Positions 1 through 11,610 of a DNA stretch of 64,000 nucleotides are shown piece after piece. The position numbers and the translations under genes were made by a program. Source of the DNA: Haematobia irritans (taxonomy: Eukaryota; Arthropoda; Insecta; Diptera; Muscidae); NCBI RefSeq assembly GCF_050003625.1, contig NC_134397.1, forward strand, positions 224,812,537 to 224,876,536, given 5' to 3'. How positions within the stretch are numbered: the first letter of the stretch is position 1; the number at the start of each line of letters is the position of its first letter. The notes under the pieces are model-generated. The model searched no databases, was not told the origin of the DNA, and saw only the letters and a program-made list of their open reading frames with translations.

Positions 1-894
1 TTAATATCACGTCAATATTTTTTTCAGTGTATGAATTCTCTACAGCTGCTCGACAAATTCGTGATATTTGCATCCGATAGAAAAAAATTAGTACACCTGA
101 TCTTCCTAAATTATCAAAAACAAAACAAACTAAACAAAGTGTTGAAATCTTGTTCCTCATTTTAAAGAGACAATCAAAAACTTAATTACTTCATAAAATC
201 ATGCGAAGCAAATAAACAAGACCCACTAACAACATCTCTCTCTTACCCACCCCTTTTTGTTCATATCTTCTGTGATATGTATCCTTCATATAAGCGTTGA
301 CAATAGCAATTCCATCACACTTCATAATATTATAAAATTTGTGATGTTGTTTTCTACTCAACTCCACACCACACCACATATAAATTCAGATGTTCAGATG
401 TTGGTAGTCTCCATAAAAGCAAGAAATTTATTGACATTTTAACACTTTTGTTTTATGGATTGTCACCAAACCAAAATACCATTTGCGTTTGGGTAACAAA
501 ATCAAATCAACAGGAATATAGACTCCTTCATATGAATTCTGGAAAAAACAACAAGTTTAGATATGCATAAGCCAAAAATTGAATATTTTATTATATGACG
601 GCTATAAATTAATTTAATATTTCACCCATATATATGCTTCCCATATTCATGGAGCTTAAAATAAAATGTAAAAATATTTTTCTCCAATTATAACGAGTTG
701 TAAAATCATGTGAAACTTTTGCGAACCCATATTTCAGATGCAAAAGTAAAAGTTATAATAAATATCAACAAATAAATAATTGAAAATTACTATATTATTA
801 ATAAAAAAAAAACAAAAAACGCGAATGACAATATTATGAGCAACATCAACTTTATCAATGAATTTCTGCAATGTTTTCACTCTTCGATATAAAA
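1..894. other. AT-rich non-coding stretch, nothing recognised
   Basis: No convincing exon, RNA gene or complete mobile element is visible. The short open frames near 191-442 lie on both strands of the same low-complexity DNA and resemble no family I know. The stretch ends where the first DINE-like 5' end begins. Confidence 0.5.
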
Positions 895-1143
895 AACAAG
901 TAAGGAAAGTCTAGAGTCGGACGGGACCGACTATATTATACCCTGCACCACTTTGTAGATCTAAATTTTCGACACCATATCACATCCGTCAAATGTGTTG
1001 GGTGCTATATATAAAAGGTCTGTCCCAAATACATACATTTAAATATATCTCGATCTAGACAGAATTTGATAGACTTCTACAAAATCTCTAGACTCAAAAT
1101 TTAAGTCGGCTAATGCACTAGGTTGGAACACAATGTTAGTAAA
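895..1143 (+). mobile_element. DINE-1-like element, family 1, isolated 5' end
   Basis: It begins AACAAGTAAGGAAAGTCT, followed by the GTCGG...CCGAC stem, TATTATACCCTGCACCAC and the TAGATCTAAATTTTCGA block seen at every family-1 5' end in the window. It stops at GTTAGTAAAA, where a second complete 5' end starts. The rest of this copy was not found downstream. It is either a truncated tandem 5' end or an element cut by the next insertion. Confidence 0.65.
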
Positions 1144-1144
1144 A

Positions 1145-3683
1145 CACAAGTAAGGAAAGTCTAAAGTCGGGCGGGGCCGACAATATTATACCCTGCACCA
1201 CTTTGTAGATCTAAATTTTCGATACCATATCACATCCGTCAAATTTTTTGGGGGGCTATATATAAAGGTTTGTCCCAAATACTTACATTTAAATATCACT
1301 CGATTTGGACAGAATTTGATAGACTTCTACAAAATCTATAGACTCAAAATTTAAGTTGGCTAATGCACTAGGGTGGAACACAATGTTAGTAAAAAAATAT
1401 GGGAAACATTTAAATATGGAGCAATTTTATTTATGATTTATCGCTCGATATATATGCATTAGAAGTTTAGGAAAATTAGAGTCATTTTTACAACTTTTCG
1501 ACTAAGCAGTGGCGATTTTACAAGGAAAATGTTGGTATTCTGACCATTTTTGTCGAAATCAGAAAAACATATATATGGGAGCTATATCTAAATCTGAACC
1601 GATTTCAACCAAATTTGGCACGCACAGCTACAATGCTAATTCTACTCCCTGTGTAAAATTTCAACTAAATCGGAGTTAAAAATTGGCCTCTACGGTCATA
1701 TGAGTGTAAATCGGGCGAAAGCTATATATGGGAGATATATCTAAATCTGAACCGATTTAAACCAAATTTGGCACGCATAGCTACAATGCTAATTATTCTC
1801 CCTGTGCAAAATTTCAACTAAATCGGAGCAAAAAATTGGCCTCTGTGGTCATATGAGTGTAAATCGGGCGAAAGCTATATATGGGAGCTATATCTAAATC
1901 TGAACCGATTTCAACCAAATTTGGCACGCATAGCTACAATGCTAATTATTCTCCCTGTGCAAAATTTCAACTAAATCGGAGCAAAAAATTGGCCTCTGTG
2001 GTCATTTGAGTGTAAATCGGGCGAAAGCTATATATGGGAGCTATATCTAAATGTGAACCGATTTCAACCAAATTTGACACGCATAGCTACAATGCTAATT
2101 CTACTCCCTTTTAAAGAAACTTCGCAAAAGTTTATTTATGATTTATCGCTCGATATATATATATGTATTAGAAGTTTAGGAAAATTAGAGTCATTTTTAC
2201 AACTTTTCGACTAAGCAGTGGCGATTTTACAAGGAAAATGTTGGTATTTTTGTCGAAATCAGAAAAACATATACATGAGAGCAATATCTAAATCTGAACC
2301 GATTTCAACCAAATTTGGCACGCATAGCTACAATGCTAATTCTACTCCCTGTGCAAAATTTCAACTAAATCGGAGCATAAAATTGGCCTCTGTGGTCATA
2401 TTAGTGTAAATCGGGCGAAAGCTATATATGGGAGATATATATAATTCTGAACCGATTTCAACCAAATTTGGCACGCATAGCTACAATGCTAATTCTACTC
2501 CCTGTGCAAAATTTCAACTAAATCGGAGTTAAAAATTGGCCTCTGTGGTCATATGAGTGTAAATCGGGCGAAAGCTATATATGGGAGCTATATCTCAATC
2601 TGAACCGATTTCAACCAAATTTGGCACGTATTACTACAATGCTAATTCTACTCCCTGTGGAAAATTTCAATTAAATCGGAGTAAAAGATTGGCCACTGTT
2701 GTCATATGAGTGTAAATCGGGTGAACGACATATATCTAAATCTGAACCGATTTCCATAAAATTTGGCACACTTGACTACACTACTAATTGTACTCCTAGT
2801 GCAAAATTTCAACCAAATTGGAGTAAAACTCTGGATTCTGGGACCGTATTAGTCCATATCGGGCGAAAGATATATATGGGAGCTATATCTAAATCTGAGC
2901 CGATTTCAATAAAATTTGGCACACTTGACTATAGTACTAATTGTTCTTCTTGTGCACAATTTTAAGCAAATTGGGGTAAAACTCTGGCTTCTGGGCCATA
3001 TAAGTCCATATCGGGCGAAATTTATATGGGAGCTACATCTAAATCCACCGGGAGCCACCGTGGTGCAATGGTTAGCATGCCCGCCTTGCATACACAAGGT
3101 CGTGGGTTCGATTCCTGCTACGACCGAACACCAAAAAGTTTTTCAGCGGTGGATTATCCCACCTCAGTAATGCTGGTGACATTTCTGAGGGTTTCAAAGC
3201 TTCTCTAAGAGGTTTCACTAGAATGTGGAACGCCGTTCGGACTCGGCTATAAAAAGGAGGTCCCTTGTCATTGAGTTTAACATGGAATCGGGCAGCACTC
3301 AGTGATAAGAGAGAAGTTCACCACTGTGGTATCACAATGGACTGAATAGTCTAAGTGAGCCTGATACATCGGGCTGCCACATAACCTAACCTAACCTAAC
3401 CTACATCTAAATCTGAACCGATTTCTTCCAAAATCAGTAGGGTTCCATTCTGAGCCAAAACACAGACTTGTGCCAAATTTGAAGTCGATTGGACTAAACC
3501 TGCGACCTAGACTTTGATTACAAAAATGTGTTCACGGACAGACGGATATGACTATATCGACTTAGGAACCCACCCTGAGCATTTTTGCCAAAGACACCAT
3601 GTGTCTATCTCGTCTCCTTCTGGGTGTTGCAAACATATGCACTAACTTATAATACCCTGTCCCACAGTGTGGCGCAGGGTATA
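1145..3683 (+). mobile_element. DINE-1/Helentron-like non-autonomous element, family 1, with tandem ~155-bp units
   Basis: The 5' end has ACAAGTAAGGAAAG, a GTCGG/CCGAC stem and ATACCCTGCACCAC. The core is an array of ~150-155-bp units, each with TATATATGGGAGCTATATCT and AATCTGAACCGATTTCAACC, and a ~100-bp subterminal block is repeated near 1427-1530 and 2117-2240. The 3' end carries a GGACAGACGG block and a hairpin, ATACCCTGTCCCAC/GTGGCGCAGGGTAT. This layout (stem near the 5' end, minisatellite core, CCGTCTGTCC-type block, ATACCC/GGGTAT hairpin) matches my memory of Drosophila INE-1/DINE-1. It encodes no protein. A SINE interrupts it at 3046-3400. Confidence 0.6.
3046..3400 (+). mobile_element. 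tRNA-derived SINE, full length
   Basis: The head starts near GGGAGCCACCGTGG and has an A-box-like TGGTGCAATGG and a perfect B-box GGTTCGATTCC, the internal RNA polymerase III promoter. An unrelated body follows, then a conserved end (CTGATACATCGGGCTGCCAC) and a (CCTAA)n tail. A 13-bp target duplication CTACATCTAAATC lies at 3033-3045 and 3401-3413. The insertion cuts one repeat unit of the family-1 host. Target duplication and tail indicate LINE-driven retrotransposition. Confidence 0.85.
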
Positions 3684-4332
3684 ACAAGTATATACAGTAG
3701 TAAGTTCGGCCGGGCCGAATCTTAAATACCCACCACCATGAATCAAATATAACAGTTTAATTTGAAAACGCTTAGTGGCGGGTTACTTGATAATATATAG
3801 AATTCAGGGGGTTTGATGACAGATAAGTTCAACCAGTACGCTTCCCGTAGATAAATTTAAAGATTCTACCTATGAAGACTAGACCAGATTCTGAATTTAT
3901 AAGAACCAATTGTGTTTGGCTTTTAGAGAAAACATAAACATATCGTCTAATTGATGAAAGAAAGCCTTGATTTAAAATCTTAAAGTTGTAGATTTTTACC
4001 GCCATTATTTAAATGGTTACGAAGAGTAAAATCTGGAACTTTTATTTTCAGTTTCATGTAATTTTTATGATCAGTGCGCTTGCTATACCCTCAAGAAGTG
4101 AAATTGGTCTATATCGATGCCTTACTAAATGGACCGGTAAATATAAATGCGATACAGACTTTTGAGGGTCTAAGATACATTTTCGGACAAATCGGATGAA
4201 AACTACGGTTTCTAGAAGCCCAATGAGGTAAATCGGGAGATCGGGGATATACCAAAACATGGCTCGATACACACCATATTCGGCTGAAATATTTGTGGTC
4301 CTAAAATACCTCTAGGTTTCCAATTTCAGGTA

Positions 4333-4846
4333 CACTGAAAAAACAGAGAAACCACCAGGAAGAAAACTTTTGATTAATTTTAGAAAATTTTGAATATTTT
4401 TAGAAATTTTTAACTCAACAGTATTACAAGCGCTGGTATCCCGCCGATATCACAAAAATAAGTAAATATTTTTCGACAAATTCAAGAAAATTTATTAGAC
4501 ATAAATAATTTTTTTCATTTTTTAAAGAAAATTTTGTAGTTTGAAGGAAAAAATTGGAGTTCAAAATTGCAAAAATGTCTTTAGTGATATACGAAGTTCA
4601 CAATGGACGCTTTTGTAGTAAAATTTACAAATTTGAGGAAATAATGAACTATTTTATGACATATACGAATTTAGTAAATCTCTGTCCTTAACTTGTGTAT
4701 AATTTTTTCCCGTCTTTTAGTTCATTTAACTAACGTACGCAAAAAATTATTAGAGTAAATGAAACTTTCACCAAATATAATAAGTTCATGAACTTAAATA
4801 TAGTTAATTTGGCTTTAGTGAAATAGTGAGTTCACTTTTTTGAGTG
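4333..4846 (+). mobile_element. MITE, CACTGAAAAAA/TTTTTTGAGTG ends, TA target duplication
   Basis: The ends are CACTGAAAAAA and TTTTTTGAGTG, flanked on both sides by TA (4331-4332, 4847-4848). Removing it restores the usual family-2 text CAGGTAAA. Length is 514 bp with no coding capacity. A related copy in reverse orientation lies at 45008-45503 and partial copies near 7470, 10790 and 32226. TA duplication suggests Tc1/mariner-type mobilisation. Confidence 0.75.
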
Positions 4847-5310
4847 TAAAGTGGATAAAAACTACATATTCTAGCAGGCCAAGAAATAAATTAGGAAGGT
4901 AGGTCTATATGGAAGCTATACCAAAACATTGACCAATACTCACCATTTTCGACACACCTCTTAATGGTCCTCAAATACCACTAGAATTCCAATTTCAAAC
5001 AAATTGGGTAAAAACTACGAATTCTAGAAGCCCAAAATTTATAGTCGAGAGATCAGTCTATATTGGGGCTATACCCAAACATAGACCAATAAGCACCAAT
5101 TTCGGCACACCTTTTGATGGTCCCAAAATACCTCTAGAGTTCCAATTTCAGGCAAATTGAATAAAAACTACGGATTTTAGAAGCCCAAGGCGTAAAGTCG
5201 GGAGACCTGTCTATATGGGGGCTACAGCAAAACATGGTCCGATACACCCCATTTTCGACACACCTATTTGTGGTCCCAAAATACCTCTATAGTTTCAATT
5301 TCAGGCAAAT

Positions 5311-6240
5311 GTGATAGTAAATACAGTTTCTAGACGCCCAAGAAGTAAAATTGGGAGACAGGTCTATATGGGGGCTATACCAAAAGATGGACCAATATGC
5401 GCCATTCTCGCTGCACCAATTTTTGGTACTAAAATACACCTAGGTTTCAAATTTCAGGTAAATCGGATTGATAATACGGCTTCTAGAAGCCCAAGAAGTA
5501 AAATCGGAAGATCGGTCTATATGGGGACTATGCAAAAACATGGATCGATACACCCCATTTTTGACACACCTATTTGTGGTCCCAAAATATCTCTATATAT
5601 ATTTCAGGTAAATCGGATAGTGAATACAGTTTCTAGAAGCCCAAGAAGTAAAATCGGAAGATCGGTCTATATGGGGACTATACAAAAACATGGATCGATA
5701 CACCCCATTTTTGACACACCTATTTGTGGTCCCAAAATATCTCTATATATATTTCAGGTAAATCGGATAGTGAATACAGTTTCTAGAAGCCCAAGAAGTA
5801 AAATCGGGAGCTCGGTCTATATGGGGGCTATACCAAAACATGGACCGATACACCCCATTTTTGACACACCTATTTGTGGTCCCAAAATATCTCTATATAT
5901 ATTTCAGGTAAATCAGATAGTAAATACAGTTTCTAGAAGCCCAAGAAGTATAATCGGGAGATCGGTCTATATGGGGGCTATAGCAAAACATGGACCGATA
6001 CACCTTTGACACACATTTTTGTGGCCATAAAATACCACTAGATTTTCAATTTCAAGCAAATCGGATAGTGAATACAGTTTCTAGAAGCCCAAGAAGTAAA
6101 ATCGGGAGATCGGACTATATGGGGACTATATGGAAACATGGACCGATAGGCACAATTTTCGGCACACCTTTTTATGGTCCTAGAATACCTCTAGATTTCA
6201 AAATTTCAGGCAAATCGAAAAGTAAATACAGTTTCTAAAA
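5311..6240 (+). repeat. Regular 150-bp tandem units in the family-2 core
   Basis: At least six units can be lined up with a spacing of 150 bp in the clearest part (AAATCGGAT recurs near 5460, 5610 and 5760). Because 150 is a multiple of three, a single stop-free frame runs through 232 codons and encodes a 50-residue repeat. That frame is a by-product of the repeat, not evidence of a gene. Confidence 0.8.
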
Positions 6241-6661
6241 GCCCAAGAAGTAAAATCGGGAGATCGGTTTATATGGGGGCCATACCAAAACATGGACCGA
6301 TAGGCACCATTTTTGGCACACCTTTCTATGGTCCTGAAATAGCTCCAGATTTTCAATTTCAGGCAAATTGAATAAAAACTACGGTTTTTATAAGCCCAAG
6401 ACCCAAAATCGGGAGGTCGTTTTATATGGGGACTATATGAAAACTTGGACCGATATAGCCCATCTTCGAACTTGACCTGCCTGCAAAGAAAAAACGAATC
6501 TGTGGCAAATTTCCGGACGTTAGGTCTATTATTGAAGGCTGTAGCGTGATTACAACAGACAGACAGACGGACATGATTATATCGTCTTAGAATTTTTCCC
6601 CGATCAAGAATATATGTTATATAGTCGGAAATCGATATTTCGATGTGATACGGAATGACAA

Positions 6662-6999
6662 TGGACTAGGAGCTACCGTGGTGCAATGGTTAGCATGCCC
6701 GCCTTGCATACACAAGGTCGTGGGTTCGATTCATGCTTCGACCAAACACCAAAAACTTTTTCAGCGGTGGATTATCCCACCTCAGTAATGCTGGTGACAT
6801 TTCTGAGGGTTTCAAATCTTCTCTAAGTGGTTTCACTGCAATGTGGAACGCCCTTCGGACTCGGCTATAAAAAGGAGGTCCCTTGTCATTGAGCTGAACA
6901 TGGAATCGGGCAGCACTCAGCGATAAGAGAGAAGTTCACTAATGTGGTACCACAATGGACTGAATAGTCTAAGTGAGCCTGATACATCGGGCTAACCTA
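6662..6999 (+). mobile_element. tRNA-derived SINE with short tail
   Basis: Same head, body and 3' end as the copy at 3046. The terminal GCTGCCAC is lost and the pentamer tail is very short. A 12-bp target duplication ACGGAATGACAA lies at 6650-6661 and 7000-7011, inside the conserved 3' block of the family-2 element. Minor changes (GAGCTACC, ATTCATGCTTCG) show divergence from the other copies. Confidence 0.85.
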
Positions 7000-7052
7000 A
7001 CGGAATGACAAACTTATTATACCCCGGTCACCATTCTATGGTGGTGGGTATA

Positions 7053-8595
7053 AAAAAAAACATGTGTTACTGGAACACTAATTTTTGGCATTTCTTACCA
7101 ACTATTGTTGATAACACTCACAAAGAGACAAACGGATTTCGTGAAATCGAATATTTTTTAGAATCATTAGTTCTATGAAATTTAATTATGAAAAAATCGA
7201 ATATTCGAATTTGGTTGATAAAAGTAATCGAAAATCGATTTTTGATTAAAAGTCAATAACCGAAAAGTCGAAAAATCGTTTATTGGTTTGTACCATAGAT
7301 CCCTAAGACGATTCCTATTGATTTTGGGAAAATCGGTTCAGATTTACATATATAGCTGACATATATACTAATCACCGATTTGATCATAACTGACCTGTTT
7401 TTGAACTCATCTTCTTCAAATTCCGTACATTTACTAAATTCCTGTATCCCGCAAAATAGTTCAGAATTTCTCATAATGGTACTACGAGGACTTTTTTGCA
7501 ATTTTGAACTCTCAAGTTTTTCCTCCAAGCTCCGAAATAAAAATATTTCTTTATTTTTGTGAAACCTTTCTAATATATAGTTTAGTTAAAATTTTCTAAA
7601 ATTAACCAAAAATTTTTTAAATTAATCAAAAACGGTGTAATCACCGTTTTTTGAGTGTATATAGAATTATGATTTTAATCAATAAGCGCTATCTGTAAGA
7701 TCTACCCAGATCAACCTAAGATATCCCTACGATTTGTCTTTCCAATTTTTTCAGTTATATTTAAAAAAATTTAGTTTCATTCTAAATTTACCTAAATCCT
7801 TTTAACAGTTTTGCTTTTCCTGCATCTACTTGAATTTACAGCTACATACTGTTGCTACTGCAATAGTTCCTGCCATGCTTATCAAATTTACCCAACAAAT
7901 CCTGCCACAAGTTTGCCCAACCAACCGACCAACTAACCAGTATCCACCATAATACTAACAAAAGGAACATCGCAAATAAATTCCGAAAATCTTTGTGTTT
8001 GGCATTTGAATCTATTTCAACATTAAAATCGACCAACAATCACGGTTATTTATTTACATCATAAAATAAGGTGAACACATAGGCGATATTGAGGCATTTC
8101 ACCAAGAGGGCCTTGGAAATGTATTAGTATGAACATTTAGAATCTTCACACAGAGAAGGAACATGATCACCCTAAACAAAATTCAAGAGCAAAATTTTAT
8201 TTATTTATGGAACATCAAGAATTGTGTTTTCTCGGCAAACATATAAATGGTCGCCGAAATCAGATATATAATTTTCTAGAAAATAACATGGTTGGTACAA
8301 GTTGTTTGGGTCAAACTTGCGTTCTTACGATAGATGTTCGGTTATAGCACCAAAATTTTTCCAATTAAAATTTTAGTTAAAAAATGTTAAAACATATTCA
8401 ATTACGAATTTAATTGATACAACAAAAAATCAACAGCAATTTCAAAAATTAATAATATAAATTAATTTCTTAAATAATGTTGGCGATAGTTACTCTGTGA
8501 CTGAAGAAATTTCAATTAAAACTTGGACAACTTAATTACGTGATTGAAGACTACAAATATTTTTTCAGTACATTTATATATCCGTCCGAGTGTTT
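7053..8595. other. Non-coding stretch with a MITE remnant near 7470-7657
   Basis: Near 7470-7657 the sequence matches the 3' half of the 45008-45503 MITE (TTGCAATTTTGAACTC and TTTAGTTAAAATTTTCTAAA) and ends in TTTTTTGAGTGTA. The rest is AT-rich with no gene. Around 8440-8570 CAATTAA/TTAATT motifs recall the MITE at 17457 but no ends could be fixed. Confidence 0.5.
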
Positions 8596-8970
8596 TTATA
8601 CCCTCCACCATATGATGAGGGTACATTACATTTGTCACTCAGTGTTTAACACATTGAATCAGACCCCATAAATTATATAAATATTCTGGTTCGTGGTGAA
8701 ATTCTAAGTCGATCTTCCAACCGTCCGTTAGACAGTCAGTCCATCTGTTGGAACTTCCGATCGAAAAAGCTATTTATTTGAAACTTAGCAAAGGTAGTTG
8801 TTCTTTATGTCGATCAGATGATATTGCAAATGGGCAATATCGGACCACTTTTAGGTCCATCCCCCATAAAAAACGATACGCAGATTTGGTTTGGGGAGCC
8901 TCTTGAGGCAGCAAATTTTATCCCATCCGGTTGAAATTTGGTACAAATAGGTTTATAATTATCCCTCTAA
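8596..8970 (-). mobile_element. DINE-1-like element, family 3, diverged 3' part
   Basis: Read on the minus strand it ends in the hairpin seen here as ATACCCTCCACCATATGATGAGGGTA. It keeps the block around TTCTGGTTCGTGGTGAAATT, a CCGTCCGTTAGACAGTC block and one repeat unit (ATCCGGTTGAAATTTGG). It is more diverged than the other family-3 copies and is cut at 8971 by a MITE. Confidence 0.65.
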
Positions 8971-9285
8971 CACTGAAAAAAAAGCATGCCCGGTTCCAAA
9001 GATTTTGTCTTTACTTTAACAATTGTGGTATTAATTCCGAGCCAAGGAAGCGGAGAATTCAAGTAAGGATACTTTTAAGACACAATTTCTTTTAAATTTG
9101 GGTTTTGTGTACTTGACTCTAGGAAGCAAATTTTAATTTTTCGCTTTTCTGCTTTTTTCTTCATATGCTATCAAAGTCCTTTAAAAACAAGTTAACGACA
9201 ATTTTTTTCCAAATTCAGACATGACTTCCAGTAGAAATTATGCTATGTTTGTAAAAAACGTCTTTAAAATAAAGTGTTGAAAAAC
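8971..9285. mobile_element. MITE (ACACTGAAAAAAAA end), left part with the DINE empty site
   Basis: It starts CACTGAAAAAAAAGC inside the family-3 element. From about 9100 it matches the two flanks of the DINE at 45797-47240: GGAAGCAAATTTTAATTTTTCGC, split, then CTTCATATGCTATCAAAGTCC. The join here at about 9157 (GCTTTTTTCTTC) is therefore an unoccupied version of that insertion site. The copy is cut at about 9286 by the TGTAACGGGG segment. Confidence 0.65.
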
Positions 9286-9705
9286 TGTAACGGGGTTTTA
9301 TCGTTGGCTGAGGTAAGCTCAGTCGCCTCCAGGGTCTCCGTAAGGACCCACGAAACCTTTCGGAATAAAAACACAAGTGGTTAACTCTCTCGAGTGAAAT
9401 AGAAAATTAGTTCAGCTTTATTGATAAATATTTGTAATCTACTTGTGTGATATACGATAATCTCTCTAATATATTTGATATATGATGGGACGGGCAGTCG
9501 TTACTTCGTTGAGTTGTAGAGGATCGGGAATTGGTATACTCGCTGGTGTGATGGTGTTCGGCGGTAGTTGATTCGCCGCAAATGCCGAACGATTGGATTG
9601 GTAGACGGTCGGCAGTGCTGCCGCTACTACTTCAATCGAAGTATTTTGCTTCATTTTCACAAAATTTACTTCGTCACTCCTTCTTCCAAAAATCTGCTTC
9701 ACTTT
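9286..9705 (-). mobile_element. Possible LTR-retroelement 3' end (LTR remnant)
   Basis: On the minus strand a 78-codon open frame (9702 to 9466) is followed by a TCAATAAAGC polyadenylation-like signal and a GC-richer tail ending CCCGTTACA. The inner part differs sharply in composition from its surroundings, and the MITE on its left side stops exactly at TGTAACGG. TG...CA ends and an AATAAA between body and end are LTR-like. No primer-binding site, second LTR or recognisable pol domain is visible, so the class is uncertain. Confidence 0.35.
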
Positions 9706-9733
9706 TTGTTCTGCTTCAAATTGTTAAATTTAT

Positions 9734-9780
9734 CCTATTCCTTTAATTACGATGTTTTTCCTATTCCTTTAATTACGATG
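9734..9780. repeat. Two direct copies of a 21-bp segment, 26-bp spacing
   Basis: CCTATTCCTTTAATTACGAT(G) occurs at 9734-9754 and again, identically, at 9760-9780. It may be a young slippage duplication, possibly linked to the right border of the LTR-like insertion. Confidence 0.8.
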
Positions 9781-9799
9781 AACATAGCGGTTTTAATCA

Positions 9800-10742
9800 T
9801 TCAATTATTAACCGATGTGGACCAATTTTTGCATGGTTTTTAGAGACCATATACTAACACCATGTACCAAATATCAGCCGGATCGGATGAAATTTGATTT
9901 TCTTAGAGGATCCGCAAGCCAAATCGGGGGATCGGTTTATATGGAGGCTATATGTAATTATCGACCGATATGGACCAATTTTTGCATGGTTGTTAGAGAC
10001 TATATACTTACACCATGTACCAAATTTCAGCCGGATCGGATGAAATTTGATTTTCTTAGAGGCTCCGCAAGCCAAATCGGGGGATCGGTTTATATGGGGA
10101 TGAAATTTGCTTCTCTTAGAGCAATCGCAAGTCAAATTTGGGGGTCCGTTTATATGGGGGCTATACATAATAGTGGACCGATATGGACCAATTTTTGCGT
10201 GGTTGTTAGAGATCATATACTAACACCATGTACCAAATTTCAACCGGATCGGATGAAATTTGCTTCTCTTAGAGCAATCGCAAGCCAAATTTGGGGGTAC
10301 GTTTATATGGGGGCTATACGTAAAAGTGGACCGATATGGACCAATTTATGCATGGTTGTTAGAGACCATATACTAACACCATGTACCAAATTTCAGGCAA
10401 ATCGGATGAAATTTTCTTCTCTTAGAGCAATCGCAAGTCAAATTTGGGGGTACGTTTATATGGGGGCTATACGTAAAAGTGGACCGATATGGCCTATTTG
10501 CAATATCATCCGACCTCCATCAATAACAACTACTTGTGCCAAGTTTCAAGTCGATAGCTTGTTTCGTTCGGAAGTTAGCGTGATTTCAACAGACGGACGG
10601 ACAGACGGACATGCTCAGATCGACTCAGAATTTCACCACGACCCAGAATATATTTACTTAATGGGGTCTTAGAGCAATATTTTGATATGTTACAAACGGA
10701 ATGACAAAGTTAATATACCCCACTCCTATGGTGGAGGGAATA
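9800..10742 (+). mobile_element. DINE-1-like element, family 3, 5'-truncated
   Basis: It has about four 147-153-bp units with ACCATATACTAACACCATGT and GGATCGGATGAAATTTG. The conserved 3' block follows: AAGTTAGCGTGATTTCAACA, a GGACGGACAGACGG run, CGACTCAGAATTTCACCACG and the hairpin ATACCCCACTCC...GGTGGAGGG. The typical 5' stem is missing. The 285-codon frame across it is repeat-derived. Confidence 0.7.
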
Positions 10743-11136
10743 ACAATTTGATGAAAATAGATCAAAATCGATCAAATTGTATTTTTCCGACCATCGTCCC
10801 AAATTTAAAATTTTTGCAATTTCGAACTCCAAGTTTTTCCTTCAAACTTCGAAGTTTACTTTAAAAAGAATATATCTGATAAATTTTCTAGAAAAATATT
10901 TAATTATTTTTGTGAAATCGGCGTGACACAATTTAGTTAAAATTTTCTATAATGAACACAAATGTTCCCTCCAGGTGGATTCACAGATTTTTTTTTTTTT
11001 TTTTTTTTTTTGCAAGTTTATATTCCTATCGTGAATATGAGTTAAAATTTCCGTTGCTATATGTAAGTGCATTTTACTCACTTGAATAGCCCACTATGCG
11101 CGTGAGTAAAATTTAACTCACATGTATACCCTTGTG
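10743..11136. other. MITE remnant and poly-T tract
   Basis: From about 10790 to 10975 the text parallels the MITE at 45008-45503 (TTGCAATTTCGAACTCCAAG, TTTAGTTAAAATTTTCTA). A pure T run of about 22 bases follows at 10990. Nothing else is recognisable. Confidence 0.5.
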
Positions 11137-11366
11137 CACACAAAGAAAATTTCATTAAAAGTCAGCCAACGAAACATTTTTATTGATATTACGAAACATT
11201 TTCATTAATACAATGAAAATATTCGTTAATAGTACGAAATGTTACGTTAATTTGCTGAAAATTCGTTTTATTAACGAAAAAATTCGTTGTGTTAACGAAT
11301 TTGTTTCATTGGCTGACTTTTAACGACACATTTCGTTAATATAACGAAACTTTTTCTATTAGTGTG
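11137..11366. mobile_element. MITE, CACACAAAGAAAATTTC ends, rich in CGTTAA motifs
   Basis: The left end is CACACAAAGAAAATTTCATT and the right end CTTTTTCTATTAGTGTG. The interior is made of direct and inverted AACGAA/TTCGTTAAT modules. A second copy at 15399-15626 aligns along its whole length and is flanked by TA. No coding capacity. Confidence 0.7.
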
Positions 11367-11610
11367 TATTTCAAACATCTTCTGGAATCTCATTGAGAGG
11401 ATAATTATTTCAAATATCAAAACAAGTGAGTAAAGTAGAAAGTCGGGCGGGGCCGACTATATCATACCCTAAACCACCCCTACTGAGTTAGTAAACATAA
11501 GCATTTTTGGGGTAACATATAGGTCTGGGAGATAAACCGCAGTTGCATATTTAAGAAAATTAAGGGGTACATGTCTATGGGTGCTTTGTGTCAATCTGAC
11601 TATAGCTCAT

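Larger units (their letters stand above)
3684..7052 (+). mobile_element. DINE-1-like element, family 2, with tandem 150-bp units
   Basis: It begins AACAAGTATATACAG, with TTCGGCC-G-GGCCGAA as a near-perfect 5' stem, directly abutting the family-1 3' end. The core consists of repeated units with TCTATATGGGGGCTATACCA and GGAAGACC-type motifs. The 3' end has a CAGACAGACGGACATG block and the hairpin ATACCCCGGTCACC...GGTGGTGGGTAT. It contains a MITE (4333-4846) and a SINE (6662-6999). No protein-coding function is proposed. Confidence 0.6.

Noticed and set aside
3050..3130. Functional tRNA gene
   Set aside because: A- and B-box motifs are present, but the acceptor arms do not pair, the anticodon loop is irregular, and the segment is repeated as a SINE head with target duplications.
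9815..10672. 285-codon plus-strand frame
   Set aside because: Same repeat translation (family 3), ending in the non-coding 3' block; no start context and no conserved domain.
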